In this document: in pieces, positions 1 through 13,650 of the stretch
Layout: each line of letters starts with the position of its first letter
How positions within the stretch are numbered: position 1 is the stretch's first letter
From: Glomus cerebriforme
Lineage: Eukaryota; Glomeromycota; Glomeromycetes; Glomerales; Glomeraceae
Direction of reading: 5' to 3'
DNA length: 64,000 bases
Assembly (NCBI GenBank): GCA_003550305.1
Contig: QKYT01000060.1
Location: 192,861 to 256,860, forward strand
Notes under the pieces: generated by a model
Database searches by the model: none
Told to the model about the DNA's origin: nothing
The model's input: the letters and a program-made list of their open reading frames with translations, nothing else
Position numbers and translations under genes: made by a program

Positions 1-3000
1 TTTTTTTTTTTTTGAACAAAAATGTTCTTATGCACCATTTGAATTTATTAAATATATATTGCACTGCATTCTCAATTTTCGATAGAATATACCATAATTT
101 TAATAACATGCATAATTTTAATTTGTAATTTTCTTTATTAAGTATAATGTGAAAAAAAAAAAGTGTGAATTCGGATCCTAATAATAAGGGAGGACAATGT
201 GAGATATTTTTTTTTTTTATTTAAAAAAATATTTCACAAACAAACTGATCGTATACCGTGAAACTATCGAATTTTGTCGGATATTCCATTTTTGTGAAAC
301 GGGATTTTTTTTGAGGAAAGAAAGAAATATATACGGTATATATATATATATTTTTTGTTTATTAATTTGAAAAAAAAATGCATTTTGTTGATCGGGTGAT
401 CAAAAAGTAATTTATTTTGGTTTTAAACGTTATAAAAAATTTATAAACGTTAAAACTATTTGTATGATCACATGATTTATACCGTTTATTATCTGGCCGT
501 TTACCAGACTAACTCGGGACGTTATGGATTATTTTAAGGATAATCCCCGCCCAGGGTTAGCAACAAAAAAACTTCCTAATCTTGCTTTCTTATGACTAGG
601 CACCTTATATGTGAGAAACACCCATGGAGATAGGTATCAAGGAACGGTTAGTTTTACCGATAAACATTTACGCTTTCTACTCTGCGCTATCTATTTGGTT
701 TGTTGTCAGAATGGAGGCTAGGATTAGTGATAGTTTTTTTTTTCTTTTTCTTTTATGTTAGTATTTTTTTTTTTTTGGTGCGTTTGTTTTAGTTTAAAAT
801 TCTTGATGGCTATGCCTTTTTTGTTTTTTGCTCTCTGGGTAAGACGATTCTGTCTGCGGGATTTATTAGTAGTGCTTTCATTTTTGTATTTCGTTTACTT
901 AGGTTTACTTGATATATCAAATAAACTTGCTGATAGTTCTTACGCAATTAAAAAACATAACTTCTATAAGATCGTACTATACAATATACAGTCAACATGA
1001 ACTGATGGTTCCATTAGAAAAAAAAGTTCGTTATATAAATTATTATGTTTTCTATATGAACCATCTCGCTTTTTATAACGAACTATTAATAAAATTTAAA
1101 AATTTTGAGTTCGGTATATCCAGAGTTCATTATAAAGAGGTTCATTATAATCAGTTTTGATTGTACTCACATTAAGTTTTTATACCAAATTATCAGTAGT
1201 AATAAATTTTTAAATTTTAAATTCAAAACAATCAACACGTTTTTAAAATAATGGAGTAAATGCAGTTTCCACTGGCCAAAATTATGTAGTGCCAGGCAAA
1301 ATTATGCCTACCTATTTAAAAAATTGAATTTTTCCCATTTCTGTCCCCTCCAGAATATATAACAGATAATAAAAAAAATGAGACATGATACAGATGATAA
1401 AATGATAGTAGTTATAGTACTGGCAATTAATAAATTTTTAATATAAACTATTTTCAAATCACGTGATAAAATGAGGATTTTTGAAAATCTGGTTTCCGGT
1501 ATGCCGGTTGTTGAGACATTTTATAAAAAAAATATATATATACAATAAAGTAATTTTTAAATTTTTTAAGTAATGACAAGTTCAAATTACATCTTAAATC
1601 AAATTACATCTTAATAAAAAAGTTTTCCAGATCTTTATGAAATGTTTATCTCTTGATTAAAATACCCTTTTTAATCAGAATTTTCAGAAATTTTACAATG
1701 TTTATTTTTCTCAAGAATACATTAATTACGTTATTAAGAATATTACTCTTGAAATTCTTAAATTCTTAAAAGACATAAATTAAATTATTTAACAATATTC
1801 TTATGTTATTTAAATTCATATTCTTCCAAAAGATTCTGTCATTTGTAACAACAAACCTGCCTTTAGTATTGAATTATTAACAAGATCATATTTCCAATTA
1901 TGTTATTAAATTAATTCGTATTCCGTTAAAGATTATATGTCCTGCTTTTATTCGAAAAAATAGTAGTATGTATAACTTTTTTTCTTCTCATTTGATTTAA
2001 AATTACTGGATGTGATGAAAGATTGATTATACTGTAGTTGAAGTTGAGGTTTTTGGAGAATCGAAATCGAAATTTGTTAAATTTATTGGAAGAATCTTTC
2101 ATGAAAATTATCATTGTTTTCAAAATTAGTATTATTTATTTCCTGGGGAGTTGGGAATAATGGTTTTTTTTTCCCGAAGGGAAAAAAACCACTCGCCTAA
2201 TTCCCCCAGGAGCGTATCACTCATTAAATTAACACGTGATTGACTGTTTTAATTAATATGAGAAACAGTACTTATAAAATTAGAGATTCCCGGCTATCTA
2301 TAATCTATATGAGACCAGGGAATAAATGAATGAAGATTCTCGGTCACCTATGAAAAATTATGATAATGGTAGTTATGAGTGACACTTAGTGCGACAGGGG
2401 ATTATACTGTATATTCAGTGATGTGAATTACTAGTTGATTATGATTATAGGATAAAAACCATTAAATTTATAGGATAGCACCATTTTACAAAAGTTTTTT
2501 AAAGAATTGTTTTTAAGAAATGCTTTTAAGTCAATAAGATTTCATGTCTAGTTTAATACTAACATTACAAAATCTAATTATTAAGCAAAACTATTCGTTT
2601 AAATAGAGATATTTCATTCCAAATATATCAGTTGGAAGTGGAAATGGATAATGTTGAATAATTGCAAGAAGGACTACAAAAAAAAAAAGTTTAAACTTGT
2701 AAATAAATTATCCTCATTATTATTATCTTTAAGCATAATATACCGTATGTAGTATTTATCAGTGTTGGCAAATGACCTTTAAATGACCTTTAAATGATCT
2801 CAAATGATCAAAGTCATTTAAAAATAGAAAATATCCCTTCAAAATTTGCCATTACTGATTTATTGGTCAGACTATTAGTGACTATGCGAAATTGAAAAAT
2901 CGATCAAAATATCAAAAATTTATCATGTCAAGTCACATGCCAAGTATGTCCTCATTTTGATATGCAGGCAATTAGGCACATGGTCTTTTCTTGCATTGAA

Positions 3001-4425
3001 CATCTCGATCTATCGAAATTACATGATAGATTTAGTCCAAAACCGATTTATATGATAAAGAAGTCCTGTGTCGCATAAACTTGTTCAAAAAAAGGATTAA
3101 GTAATTAATATAAACGCTAGCCGAAATGTTACTTATGCACAATTAGATGTCATGCACAAAGAAAACTTATCTTACCAAATCTTCATTCATTTTATCAAAT
3201 AATATATTGAAAGCTGATTGAACATTCATTTTTTATGTTAATTACCGTAAGTGAATGCGTCTTTACTGCAAAAATAATAATAAAAAAAAAAGCCAACTGA
3301 ATTAACATTTTTCCGATGTTCCATATTACCTTATGTACGTATGTACGATACTGCGGTCATTTGTGATACTAACAATTTTGGTAGATTTTGGAGTTTATCA
3401 AATAATGAAAACAAACAAAAATAAATAATAATAAAAAAATATTGGGGAAAATAGTACAATATCTAAAGATTAACGTATTCAAGTGTAAGACGTAGAATCA
3501 AATTAACTTTGGTTGGGGATTTAATGCAGTAATATCCGTGCTTTTGTTGAATAATGATAAAATTTTTCATTTATTTTTCTCCTCAAAAAAAAAAAAAAAA
3601 AAAAATTAAATCACATTTTTAGCTTTTGATATCTTATGCCTGCGAATACTATTCTGCCACAGTGCCACGCTTTCATGTTATATACTGTACTCCACAATGT
3701 ACATTCATCCCATTCTTATTAAATTCTTTCGTGCTTCCCTTTACATAATTTAACATTATGCGATAAACAATAGAACCATTATCAGATTTAGCATATGTCA
3801 GACATTGCATTGTCTTTGTTTTCTGATTTTAATTGATGCCCATTGTATATAATTTTGATTTACGTCGCCAATTTTTTTTTTTTTTTTGTTAAACTTATCG
3901 TTTCTGGTTAGTTAGAAAATGTGGTGTTTGCATGTGTCACTCATCGTACAATGAGTGTCCCTGATCTGTATTACTTTAATTTCACATGACTTTCATGATC
4001 TTAGTTTATTCCCCCCAATCCCCATTTTACCAGAATTACAATATATTGTTGTTAACGTTGGTGAAACAATAAACAAATTCAATTTTCGTTTAATCCTAAT
4101 CTTGCAAATAATTTGCCAATCCTAATCTAATTACTTCTCCAAAATAAGGGGCATGTGAAGACATTCTTCGTGTCGACTTATCGTGTAACAATTATCCGTT
4201 GTTCAGGGAACTTCTAACCTGGTTTTTTGGCCAATCATTTTGTTGATATCTTTAGGGAGTATCTAGATCATCACTAAAAAAAACAGGGTCCACTTGATAT
4301 TATTTATACTATCTCACCGAGAATAAATCCTCAGCCAAACTTATTCCATTTCAAAGTAACAGGCTCATATTGTCAAAAGAAGATATAATATAATAAATCT
4401 TGCCATCTCAGTCTACACACGTGCC
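1..4425. other. Intergenic, no supported gene
   Basis: AT-rich sequence with homopolymer runs and only short open frames (for example 755-1000 and 909-1160) without recognisable domains or splice structure. It holds one strong hairpin (2141-2211, listed separately) and a short cluster of tandem AAATGACCTTT-like words near 2768-2822. The last few hundred bases before 4426 should contain the PAC1 promoter and 5' UTR, but I see no motif that fixes a transcription start. Confidence 0.6.
2141..2211. repeat. Long imperfect hairpin
   Basis: Two nested inverted segments face each other. The outer arms are TCCTGGGG and CCCCCAGGA. The inner arms are TGGTTTTTTTTCCC and GGGAAAAAAACCA, around a GAA loop. 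The unusually GC-rich outer arms stand out in this AT-rich stretch. It may be a small foldback element or the stem of a non-coding RNA; no gene is adjacent. Confidence 0.6.
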
Positions 4426-6612
4426 ATGACTACAGTATTGTCAGATCGCCAAAGGGACGAGCTGTGAGTACATTTTAATTAAACTGCTTTTTTAAAAAAA
4501 AGTTTCCTACATCTAGTTTACGATTGTGAGAAAAAACAGGTTATTCCCGAGAAATCCAGATTAGATTCCTTTTACTACGCAATACATAGAAACAAGTGTT
4601 TTGATAATCCTTTTTCTACTACTTTCTTCACTTTCAAAATATTACGTCATTTTGGATGTTTATTTTTGATGTTTTTAAAGTCTTATTTCTTTGATAAGAT
4701 GTATAATTAATTTTAGATTTTTTTTTTTTTTATGATATTTATTTCTGATAATAAACAGACACAAAGCCATCCTCGATTATTTACATTCTAACGGATATAC
4801 TACTGCGTTTGATTCTCTTAAAGAGGAATCGAAAGTTGATTTCAATCCTGATCCCAAACAAAAATATGCCGGATTATTGGAAAAGAAGTGGACTTCGGTC
4901 ATCCGGTTACAAAAAAAGGTATTAAAATGTATATTTTATGATATGGATTGATTTTAATTGATCTTTGATAAAATATGTAAATAATATAGATCTTTTTTTA
5001 TCATATAAATTTTCAAAAAAAAAAATCAAAAAAAAAATCATGATTTAAGTTTTTTTTTTTTAATCCGTTTATTTTTTTTTATGATTTCATTAAATAAATA
5101 TTTACTATATTATTTCATTTAGATTATGGACTTGGAAAATAAAATCACACAGATGCAAGAAGAGTTGAATAATGCACCAATTCGAAAAACAAACAGTACC
5201 GTTGACTGGATTCCACGTGCACCAGAAAAATATACATTATCCGGCCATAGAAATCCTGTTACACGTGTTACGTTCCATCCGGTGTTTTCCGTAATTGCTT
5301 CTGCATCAGAGGACACTACAATAAAAATTTGGGATTATGAGACTGGTGATTTCGAAAGGACTCTTAAGGGTCACACTAAAGCAGTTCAAGATATAGCTTT
5401 TGATCCAAAGGGTAATTTTTTAGGTAAATATTTATTTATATTATCTAATGAATCTTTTAATATTGTTTCTTGCGTTAAATATATGAAGTTGTTTTTTTAT
5501 TATAGTCTCTTGTTCTGCGGATTTGACTATAAAAGTGTGGGACTTGCAGAATGATTACAAATGTGTTAAAACACTTTATGGTCACGATCATAGTGTTTCA
5601 TCTGTTACATTCTTACCATCGGGTGATATTATTATTTCTGCATCCCGTGACAAAACAATTAAATTCTGGGAAATAGCATCTGGGTTCGTTTTACTTTTTA
5701 GTTCGAAATTTTACTTAAAAAAAAATCCTTAATCAATGATTAATTTTTTATATGGTGTCTATTTTTGTTTTTTTTTTTCTGTACAGATATTGTGTAAAAA
5801 CGTATACTGGACATGCAGAATGGGTACGGATGGTATCTCCAAGTGAAGATGGCAAATGGATTGTAACCAGTTCAAATGATCAGGTTATTATTTTTATTAT
5901 CATCATTTTATTATTATTATTCAATTATAATATTATAGAATTTGACATATTATATTATCTATTAAAAGACTTCTCGACTTTGGGAAGTATCATCTGGAGA
6001 ATGTAAGATGGAATTTAGAGGTCATGATCATGTTGTAGAATGTGCAATTTTCGTTCCTGTTATTGCTTATCCCTTCGTACGAGAATTGATAGGCGTAGAT
6101 AAAGATGTATGTTTATATATAATTTTTTTTTTTTTATAATCCTTGTTGAATATTCGATCATTTTACTAAAAGATTATATTTTATATATATATAGCCAAAA
6201 GCAACATCTAGAGACCAGCCAATTCCTGCACAATATATTGTGACTGGCTCAAGAGATAAGACAATTAAAATTTGGGATTCTACAGGTCAATGTGTAAAGA
6301 CACTGGTATGTTGATCTTATGATTTAAAAAGGAAAATCGGTTAATAAATTTATACTTACCTTCTTATGATACATATAGGTGGGTCATGATAATTGGGTAC
6401 GTGGGTTAGTATTCCATCCTACTGGCAAATATCTTCTTAGTGGTTCCGATGACAAAACTATCAAAGTATGGGATATGAAAACTGGACGATGCACAAAAAC
6501 TATAGAAGCGCATGCGCATTTTGTAACATGCATTGCTTTTAATACAGGTAGTCCTGTTGTTGCAACAGGGTCTGTGGATCAAACAGTAAAAATTTGGGCT
6601 CCTTATAGATGA
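4426..6612 (+). CDS. PAC1: Nuclear distribution protein PAC1 (LIS1 homologue)
   Basis: LIS1/PAC1 binds the cytoplasmic dynein motor domain and supports nuclear migration and hyphal transport. I assemble eight exons: 4426-4463, 4759-4918, 5123-5423, 5506-5683, 5787-5883, 5969-6106, 6195-6305 and 6379-6612. They give 418 residues, close to the usual length of about 410. An N-terminal LisH motif (about residues 13-35, [17 protein letters not shown]) is followed by a short coiled coil (about 55-90). Seven WD40 blades follow, ending in TIKIWD, TIKVWD, TIKFWE, SRLWE, TIKIWD, TIKVWD and TVKIWA, so the full propeller is present. All introns are GT-AG, and the reading frame crosses every junction with conserved LIS1 residues. 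The start is the ATG of [13 protein letters not shown], just before the LisH motif. Nothing looks broken. Confidence 0.96.
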
Positions 6613-7341
6613 ATTAATTAAAATAAACACATATATATATATTTGTAGTCAACTAAAGGTTATTAAGGAATATAATATATAATATTATATATATATCATT
6701 AAACATAGAGTTTTTATATCACATTATAAAGGGGATTCATTATTATATACTCCTGTTGATTTTAGTTTTTGTTCTTCTCCTTCCTCTGTTTATTTTCCGT
6801 TTACCTTGTATTACATAGCGTTTTTCGTTTTATTATTTTTTTTTTCCTTGTATTTCTCATTTGGTCTCATAAAATTATTAATCATCCGATCGAACAGGTT
6901 GATCTGGAATCTATTTAAGGTATTAATAAACATGCGTAGTGTGAGATGTTCATTTATTAAAATTAATTAATCAAACCCTCTTTATTTTTATCAAAAATCG
7001 GAATTATTAAGTGTAACAGTTTCAAACAGGTTCTCATGCATATTATTACTAAAGTAATAGATTATAAATTAGATAATGTTTATTAATTAAATGTTTGAAA
7101 TTGAGTGTTACTTCGACAAATTCTTATTTGTTGATAATCAAAAAAGTTTTAACCCGAATTATTCAGCATCAAATAAAAAAAAACATATATACAGCCTTGC
7201 ATGTATTATTGCTTTTTTTTTTTCCACATCCCTATTTTTTTCTTTTATTAATAATAATAATAATATTTTTTTGATAATAAAAAAAAAGTCGGAATAAATT
7301 TAGAACTTTTCACGAACTAAATTCTTTTTTTTAAAAGAAAA
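6613..7341. other. PAC1 3' end and transketolase promoter
   Basis: Non-coding spacer between two same-strand genes. AATAAA-like words shortly after the PAC1 stop are plausible polyadenylation signals. A pyrimidine-rich stretch (about 6765-6850) and poly-T tracts precede the transketolase ATG. The 68-residue open frame at 7091-7297 is low-complexity and unsupported. Confidence 0.55.
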
Positions 7342-10140
7342 ATGGCCCAACAAATTGATCTTACTGCTATTAACACTATTCGTACGCTCGCTGCGGATGT
7401 TGTGAGAAAAGCTAATTCTGGGCATCCTGGTATGCTTGAATATCTAAGTTTGACTTTGAAATTCTGAATCTCTGAAGGAAAGCATTTTGAATAAGAATAA
7501 TTCATTAAGTGGTTCTATTTCTCTTTAGGTGCTCCCATGGGTTGTGCTCCTATGGCTCACGTTCTTTTCTCAAAGTTTATCACAGTCAACCCAGAAAATC
7601 CGAAATGGGTATGTTTAAAAGTTATAAAAAATCGAAATACTGATAAGATAAAAAATTACCTCCAGATCATCAAAATTTACCCAAAATTAGATTATCACAG
7701 CCATATTTTTTTACTCTCGATCGGCATTATCGTTTTGATCTACTTATACATGTGATGATAAATTTTAATTTACAACTTTCATTACACTTTCATTACTTTC
7801 AAATTTAGCCAAATCGTGATCGTTTCGTTTTATCCAATGGTCATGGATGTGTATTACAATATATCTTACTTCATTTATTGGGATATAATTTAACAATGGA
7901 TGATTTAAAAGCCTTTCGTCAAACAGATAGCAAGTAAGACATATGTGATATTTTTAAATATTATATGATGTATAAGGAATTAACATTAATGTTATAACTT
8001 TTTAGGACTCCTGGTCATCCAGAATCTCATTTGACTGATGGTATTGAAGTGACCACTGGTCCACTTGGACAAGGTATATGATAAATTCTATTAATAATAC
8101 ACGTTAAAATTTTTAAACAAACTAATTATTAATTTTGGTTTTATTATCTTTATAGGGATTTCTAATGCTGTAGGTTTAGCCATTGCTCAAATTCATTTGG
8201 CTGCCATTTTCAATAAACCTGGTTTTGATTTATTCACAAATCACACTTTCGTGATTGTTGGTGATGGTTGTCTTCAAGAAGGTGTTGCTTCTGAGGCTGC
8301 TTCCCTTGCTGGGTGAGCGTTTAGATTGAATTATTAAAATGAATTTAACAAAAGAAAATATGATTTTAATTTGATCATGATCGGGAATTTGAATCTTTTT
8401 CTTTTTTCAGACATTTGCAGCTCGGCAATTTAATCGTTCTCTATGATGATAATCATGTGTCTATCGATGGTATGTTTGATTATTTATACTTGGTCTTCAA
8501 ATTGAAATTTTTTTGTAATTTGTGTAATTTTACATTATAGGTGACACGGAAGTGAGTTTTACTGAAGACGTTTGTAAACGTTTCGAAGCTTATGGATGGC
8601 ATACTCAAGTGATCACAGATGGTGATAATGATCTTGAAGGAATTGCTAAAGCTATTGAAGATGCTAAGAAAGTGACAAATAAACCTTCACTTATTAAGAT
8701 TAGAACTACCATTGGTATTGGTTCAAAGAATCAAGGTACCGAAAAAGTTCATGGATCTCCGTTGGCAGCCGATGATATTGTTGAAATCAAAAAGTTATAT
8801 GGGTTTAATCCGGAAAGTTTTTTCCATGTACCTAATGAGGTTTATGAACTTTATGGTAAATATCGTGAAAAGGGTAAAATTGCTGAAACACAATGGAATA
8901 AACTTTTAGAGGATTACACTGCCAAATTCCCTGAGCAGGTAAAATATTTATAATTTCAAATTTTATAAAGTCAACTTTATGTATTAACAACATTATGATT
9001 TAATTATAGGGTAACGAAATTAAACGTAGATTCTCTAATAAATTGCCAGAAGGTTGGGAACAACATTTGCCACGATATACTCCATCTGATCCACCAGTTG
9101 CTACTAGAAAATTATCCGAAAATGTTTTAAATAAGATCGCTGAAATTGTACCGGAACTTGTTGGTGGATCAGCAGATTTAACTGGTTCTAATTTAACACG
9201 TTGGAAAACAGCTGTTGATCTCCAACCTGATTCAACTGGGTTGGGTAAATATTCAGGACGTTACATTAGATATGGTGTTCGTGAACATGGCATGTTTGGT
9301 GCAATGAATGGTCTTGCTGCTTATGGAGGTATTATCCCATTCGGTGGTACTTTCTTGAACTTTATCAGTTATGGATTGGGTTCTGTTCGATTAGCAGCTC
9401 TTTCTTCTTTCCGTGTACTTTACGTAATGACTCATGATTCAATTGGTTTGGGTATGTAAATGACGATTAAAAAATTTTTTTTTTTTTTTTGTTAACAATT
9501 CTTTTTTTATTTAATAACAGGTGAGGACGGACCTACTCATCAACCTATTGAACCAGTAGCTGGTTTACGTGCATTACCAAACATTTTAGTTTTTCGTCCA
9601 GCTGATGGCAATGAAGTGTCTGGTTCTTATCTTGCAGCAATCAACAATCAGCATAGACCATCAGTATTATGTCTTTCTCGACAAAATCTACCTCATTTAG
9701 AAGGATCTTCCATTGAGAATACCCTTAAAGGAGGTTATGTATTGAAAGAATGTGCAGATGCAAAAATTACTTTGGTTGGTACAGGATCTGAACAATCCAT
9801 TGTAGTTGAGGCATCCAAAAAATTAGAATCTGAAGGGATTAAAACACGTGTAGTATCTTTACCATGTTTTGAGCTTTTTGAAGATCAAAGTACTGAATAT
9901 AAGTCATCAGTATTTCCCGATGGTATTCCAATTTTAAGTATTGAAGCACTTGCATCTTTTGGATGGTTAAAATATTCTCACGCAAATGTTGGCATGACAA
10001 CTTTCGGTTCTTCAGGTCCCTATCAACAACTTTATAAGAAATATGGTTTTACAGCTGAAAATATTTCTGAAAAAGCAAAGAAAACTATAGAATATTATCA
10101 AACGACTCCTGTTCCATCAGTTATTCATAGACCATTTTAA
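7342..10140 (+). CDS. TKL1: Transketolase
   Basis: Transketolase moves two-carbon ketol units between sugar phosphates in the non-oxidative pentose phosphate pathway, using thiamine diphosphate. Nine exons (7342-7429, 7529-7608, 7809-7933, 8006-8073, 8156-8312, 8411-8469, 8541-8938, 9010-9451, 9521-10140) give 678 residues, the normal length. Visible family signatures are GHPGAPMG near the N terminus, the cofactor motif GDGCLQEG with [10 protein letters not shown] downstream, the catalytic-glutamate segment [13 protein letters not shown], and the cofactor-binding stretch [19 protein letters not shown]-terminal transketolase domain follows (about 540-678). There is no signal peptide, so it should be cytosolic. 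All introns are GT-AG and all junctions keep conserved codons. The symbol follows the yeast name; paralogue identity cannot be decided here. Confidence 0.97.
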
Positions 10141-10504
10141 TGAGAGATATATAACTGCATGTTTATAATGTTTATAGTAGTTTTTAAAGTATAAATCTTG
10201 AATTGTAAATTATGTATGTAAAATTTTTAAATTTTTTTTAATTTATTAAAATTATCACTATGGTTGCTCTACCGAATAAAATAAAATAAATTCATTTTAT
10301 CATGAAATAAATATAAAAGGAATGAATTATTATTTCGGTAAGAAATATTTTGTTTTTTCCTGTTTGTTCTGGTCCATTAATTTCAATAATTATTACTATA
10401 CTTAATTCTTTCATAATTTTTTGACCGTAACCTCTTCAGAACTTTTATATCTAATTTTATGATTCTTATAACGTTTCAAAATTTCTTCTTTCTCCTTTCA
10501 TTAC
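10141..10504. other. Convergent 3' flanks
   Basis: AT-rich spacer between the transketolase stop and the stop of the minus-strand coiled-coil gene. It contains several AATAAA words (about 10275-10320) that can serve as poly(A) signals. No coding content is seen. Confidence 0.5.
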
Positions 10505-10825
10505 TTATAAGCTTTCTCTAAGGTTCCTCTCGTGATTCATAATTTCATCGATTAATCTTATCACTGTAGAACCACGCTGCTGCCATATCATAATATTGTT
10601 ATTTTGCTGCACTCTTCCGTTCCTGTTCTGACATAACTCCAAAAAAGTTTGTATTCTTTCTTTTTTCATTCTTAAATCCTCAATTTTAAAACTTTTGGAA
10701 TTTTTTAATCCACTTATTTCCTGTTGTAATTCTTCAATTGCAGCATTAATTCTCACAATTGTTGTTGCTTCTATTTCTGCTTGCTTTACCAAAGATTCCA
10801 ACTCTATTTCTGTAATTCGGCTCAT
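10505..10825 (-). CDS. Small coiled-coil protein, function unknown
   Basis: An uninterrupted 106-residue frame starts MSRITEIELESLVKQ and ends HERNLRESL. It is rich in E, K, Q, I and L, with heptad-like spacing over about residues 5-75, so a coiled coil is likely. It has no signal peptide, membrane segment or catalytic motif. Its codons look like those of neighbouring genes, and it lies between convergent transketolase and divergent BFR2, with about 360 bp to the latter. I do not recognise the family. Small coiled-coil subunits of kinetochore, vesicle or mitochondrial complexes look like this, but nothing here selects one. It may be a complete single-exon gene or the main exon of a longer one. 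Confidence 0.55.
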   Translation of the reverse strand: MSRITEIELESLVKQAEIEATTIVRINAAIEELQQEISGLKNSKSFKIEDLRMKKERIQTFLELCQNRNGRVQQNNNIMIWQQRGSTVIRLIDEIMNHERNLRESL

Positions 10826-11182
10826 TATTTAAACACAAAATGTGCGTGCGATATTACTTTTGAAATGGAGTTTAGCCGATGTAACGCCAACATAAATCTA
10901 AAATAATTATAAAAATGTGACATAATATTCAAGTATTAGATAATTTATTTAAAAATCAATTTCTTTTTGAAATCATAGTTTACCGTGAAATACGAAAAAC
11001 CAGAAAAAACCTTTTAAAACAGTTAAAGCCAGAAAATTCCTAATGGATTATGCAGTAAAAATCTAGATTATGGCATATATCCAATTATAGTTAAACTGTA
11101 TTACTTTTTTTTTTTTTTGATGATCAATTTAAACCGCTTGGAAAAAAAAAAATTCACACTTCGTAAAGGTTTTTTTTTTCAC
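10826..11182. promoter_or_regulatory. Divergent promoter region
   Basis: Head-to-head spacer between the coiled-coil gene (minus) and BFR2 (plus), so it must carry both promoters if both genes are real. Poly-T tracts (about 11104-11118 and 11170-11180) lie close to the BFR2 start. No defined transcription-factor site is recognised. Confidence 0.45.
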
Positions 11183-13650
11183 ATGGGTAATTATTTCTTT
11201 TTTAAAACAATTTTTTTTTTAAACCATTTCTGTTATATATATATTTTTTTAATCCATTATATATTAATTAGCTTTAGGAAATAAAAAGTCTCTTGCGGCA
11301 CAACTAGCAGAACTATCAAACCCTGCACCAATTGGTTAATATTTTATTTTATTAAAAAAAAAAAAAAATGATGAAACAATTTTTATTAATTTTTAAACCC
11401 AATATTGAATTAAATTATCTTTTTATCTTGGTAAATTGAATTATGTTAAAAGATATTGATCCAGAAGAATTTGGTGAAACTTATCATACATATGGGTTTG
11501 ATCAGGGTGATGAAGAAAATGAGGAAGTAGAAGAAGTAGAAAAGGATACAGGAAGAGAACATTACGTTTCTGTTGGGTATGATTTTGATCAATCATGGTT
11601 ATTCATGATCATTGATATTTTATTTATGTTCTTTTAAATTATAAAATTTATAAAATTGGAATTTTGAATTTTTAGTAAGAGTTCTCTTCGCCAAAACTTA
11701 TTCGTTTTGGATGATCCAAAGTATATTGGAAAACGTAGTAGTAGAAAGGAAATATTTGACTATCAAAATGATGATATTGAAATGGGTTCTGAAGATGAAG
11801 ACAAAGATGAGATGATAGATAATAAAAAGGATGATAAATATGATTTTGACCAAGAAAAGAGTGGAAATGGATTAGATGAAAATGATAATATAAAAAGAAA
11901 GAAAAAGGTATCTTTTTCCAATTTTTCCAATGAAGAAAGTGAAGATCAAGAATCGGATCTTGAAAATAAAGAAAATGGTATATCATTAGAAAATGGTTTA
12001 TCTATTCAAGAAGAATTAAGAAAAATTGAAGAGGATGAACGGTAAAAATTTTTTATTATCATTAGTAAATTTATTTGATTTTATCTTTTATTTCCACATG
12101 TTAATTTTTATTTTTCTAGAACAATATTGCATAAAATGAAAAAAAATGCCCAGGAAGATATAAATAAGGGACAGCATGTCAAGACTCAACTTGTATGTAT
12201 TGATAAAGTTCAAATCATGATTCTTTTAATTGATATTATATCTTACATTATTTAATTTTTTTAGGGACTTTGGGATACATTTCTAGACACTCGAATTCGT
12301 CTTCAAAAGGCTGTGTCTATTGCTAATTCATTCCCTCAAGTAATATTATTTCTTTATGTTTTATATCATATATATTATATATATATATAGTTATTAAAAT
12401 GGATATTTACCTTTTTTGTAGAATGATGTTTATCCAGAATTTCTTACACCAGAATCAGAATTAGCTGTTCAAGAAACACGAGAAGAATTAAGGGAACTTG
12501 TAGATTCTCTTATAGATCTAAGAAAAGTATGTTATCTACTTTCTTTGAGTTTATTTATAGTATTCCATAATAATCTCATATTTTATCAAATTAGGATTTA
12601 TGTAATGAGAATAATAATATTGAAAAAATTCCTGAAAACATTATGAATAGTCGTAAACATCATCTTGATGATGATAATTATACTGAATATTTATGGAAAG
12701 ACTTGAAAGGATTATATGATCACTTTTTACCTTATCGTGCACAAACCATTGACAAATGGAGCAATAAAGCCCAAATTTCTTCAGGGATATCACTTAATAA
12801 AAGATTCAAAGTCATTAATCAAGGTGTAAATACACAAATTGAACAAATTCTACATGATAAAGAAAGATTAATTAAAAGAACTCAATTGAAAAGAAATTCA
12901 GATAAAATATTAGGAAAGGTTTGTTTACACTTTATTAAAAATGCTGGCATAATAAATGGTTGATTTTTAATTTACTTTTTATTTATTTATTTATTTTTCA
13001 TAGAAAGAGCATGAACCTGATAAAGATATAAAGAAACATGATAAGCATCTTTCAAATTATGACATTGAGATATTTGATGATACAGATTTTTATCAGCAAC
13101 TTTTGAGAGAACTTATAGAAAGCCGTATGATTGATACAGGTGCTTTAGATTTTTTTTTCTTTTAGATATAAATATCTATTTTATTGATTATAATTATTAA
13201 AATAAAAAATAATATTAAATTGCAGATGATCCAATTGCACTTGGAATGCAATGGGCAGCAATTAAACAAACAAAACAAAAGAAAAAACAAGTTGATACCA
13301 AAGCTAGCAAAGGAAGAAGATTGAGGTGAAATAGATTTTATTTTTCAAAAAAAAAAAGGTTATTTAATTTTTAATTCAATATAATTTAAATTTAAATTTA
13401 TTTATTTTTATTTAGATATCATGTTCATGAAAAGTTACAAAATTTTATGGTACCAATCCCAACTGGTACTTGGCATGAAGAAATGATTGATGAATTATAC
13501 TCCTCTTTATTAGGTAAAAGATATGAAGAAAGTTTAGATTTAAGTGAAAATGAAAATGAAAATGAAATCATTTCAAAAATGAAAGAACAAAAAGAAAAAG
13601 AAGAAAATACAATAGAAACTGGTTTAGATGGATTAAAAATTTTTGGATAA
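11183..13650 (+). CDS. BFR2: BFR2/AATF (Traube) ribosome biogenesis protein
   Basis: BFR2/AATF is a nucleolar factor of the small-subunit processome needed for early 18S pre-rRNA cleavage. The model has eleven exons: 11183-11186, 11278-11334, 11453-11576, 11676-12041, 12120-12192, 12265-12339, 12422-12526, 12595-12918, 13004-13139, 13226-13325 and 13416-13650, giving 532 residues. The N terminus [20 protein letters not shown] fits fungal homologues. A long acidic region follows (about 60-190). The AATF core contains [26 protein letters not shown] and [17 protein letters not shown]. The C-terminal domain has [18 protein letters not shown] and [17 protein letters not shown]. The first coding exon is only four bases (ATGG). 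I infer it because the next exon lacks an ATG and the joined frame restores the family N terminus. Confidence 0.9.

Noticed and set aside
755..1160. Two overlapping frames of about 80 codons
   Set aside because: Low-complexity hydrophobic or AT-driven composition, no homology recognised, no splice context.
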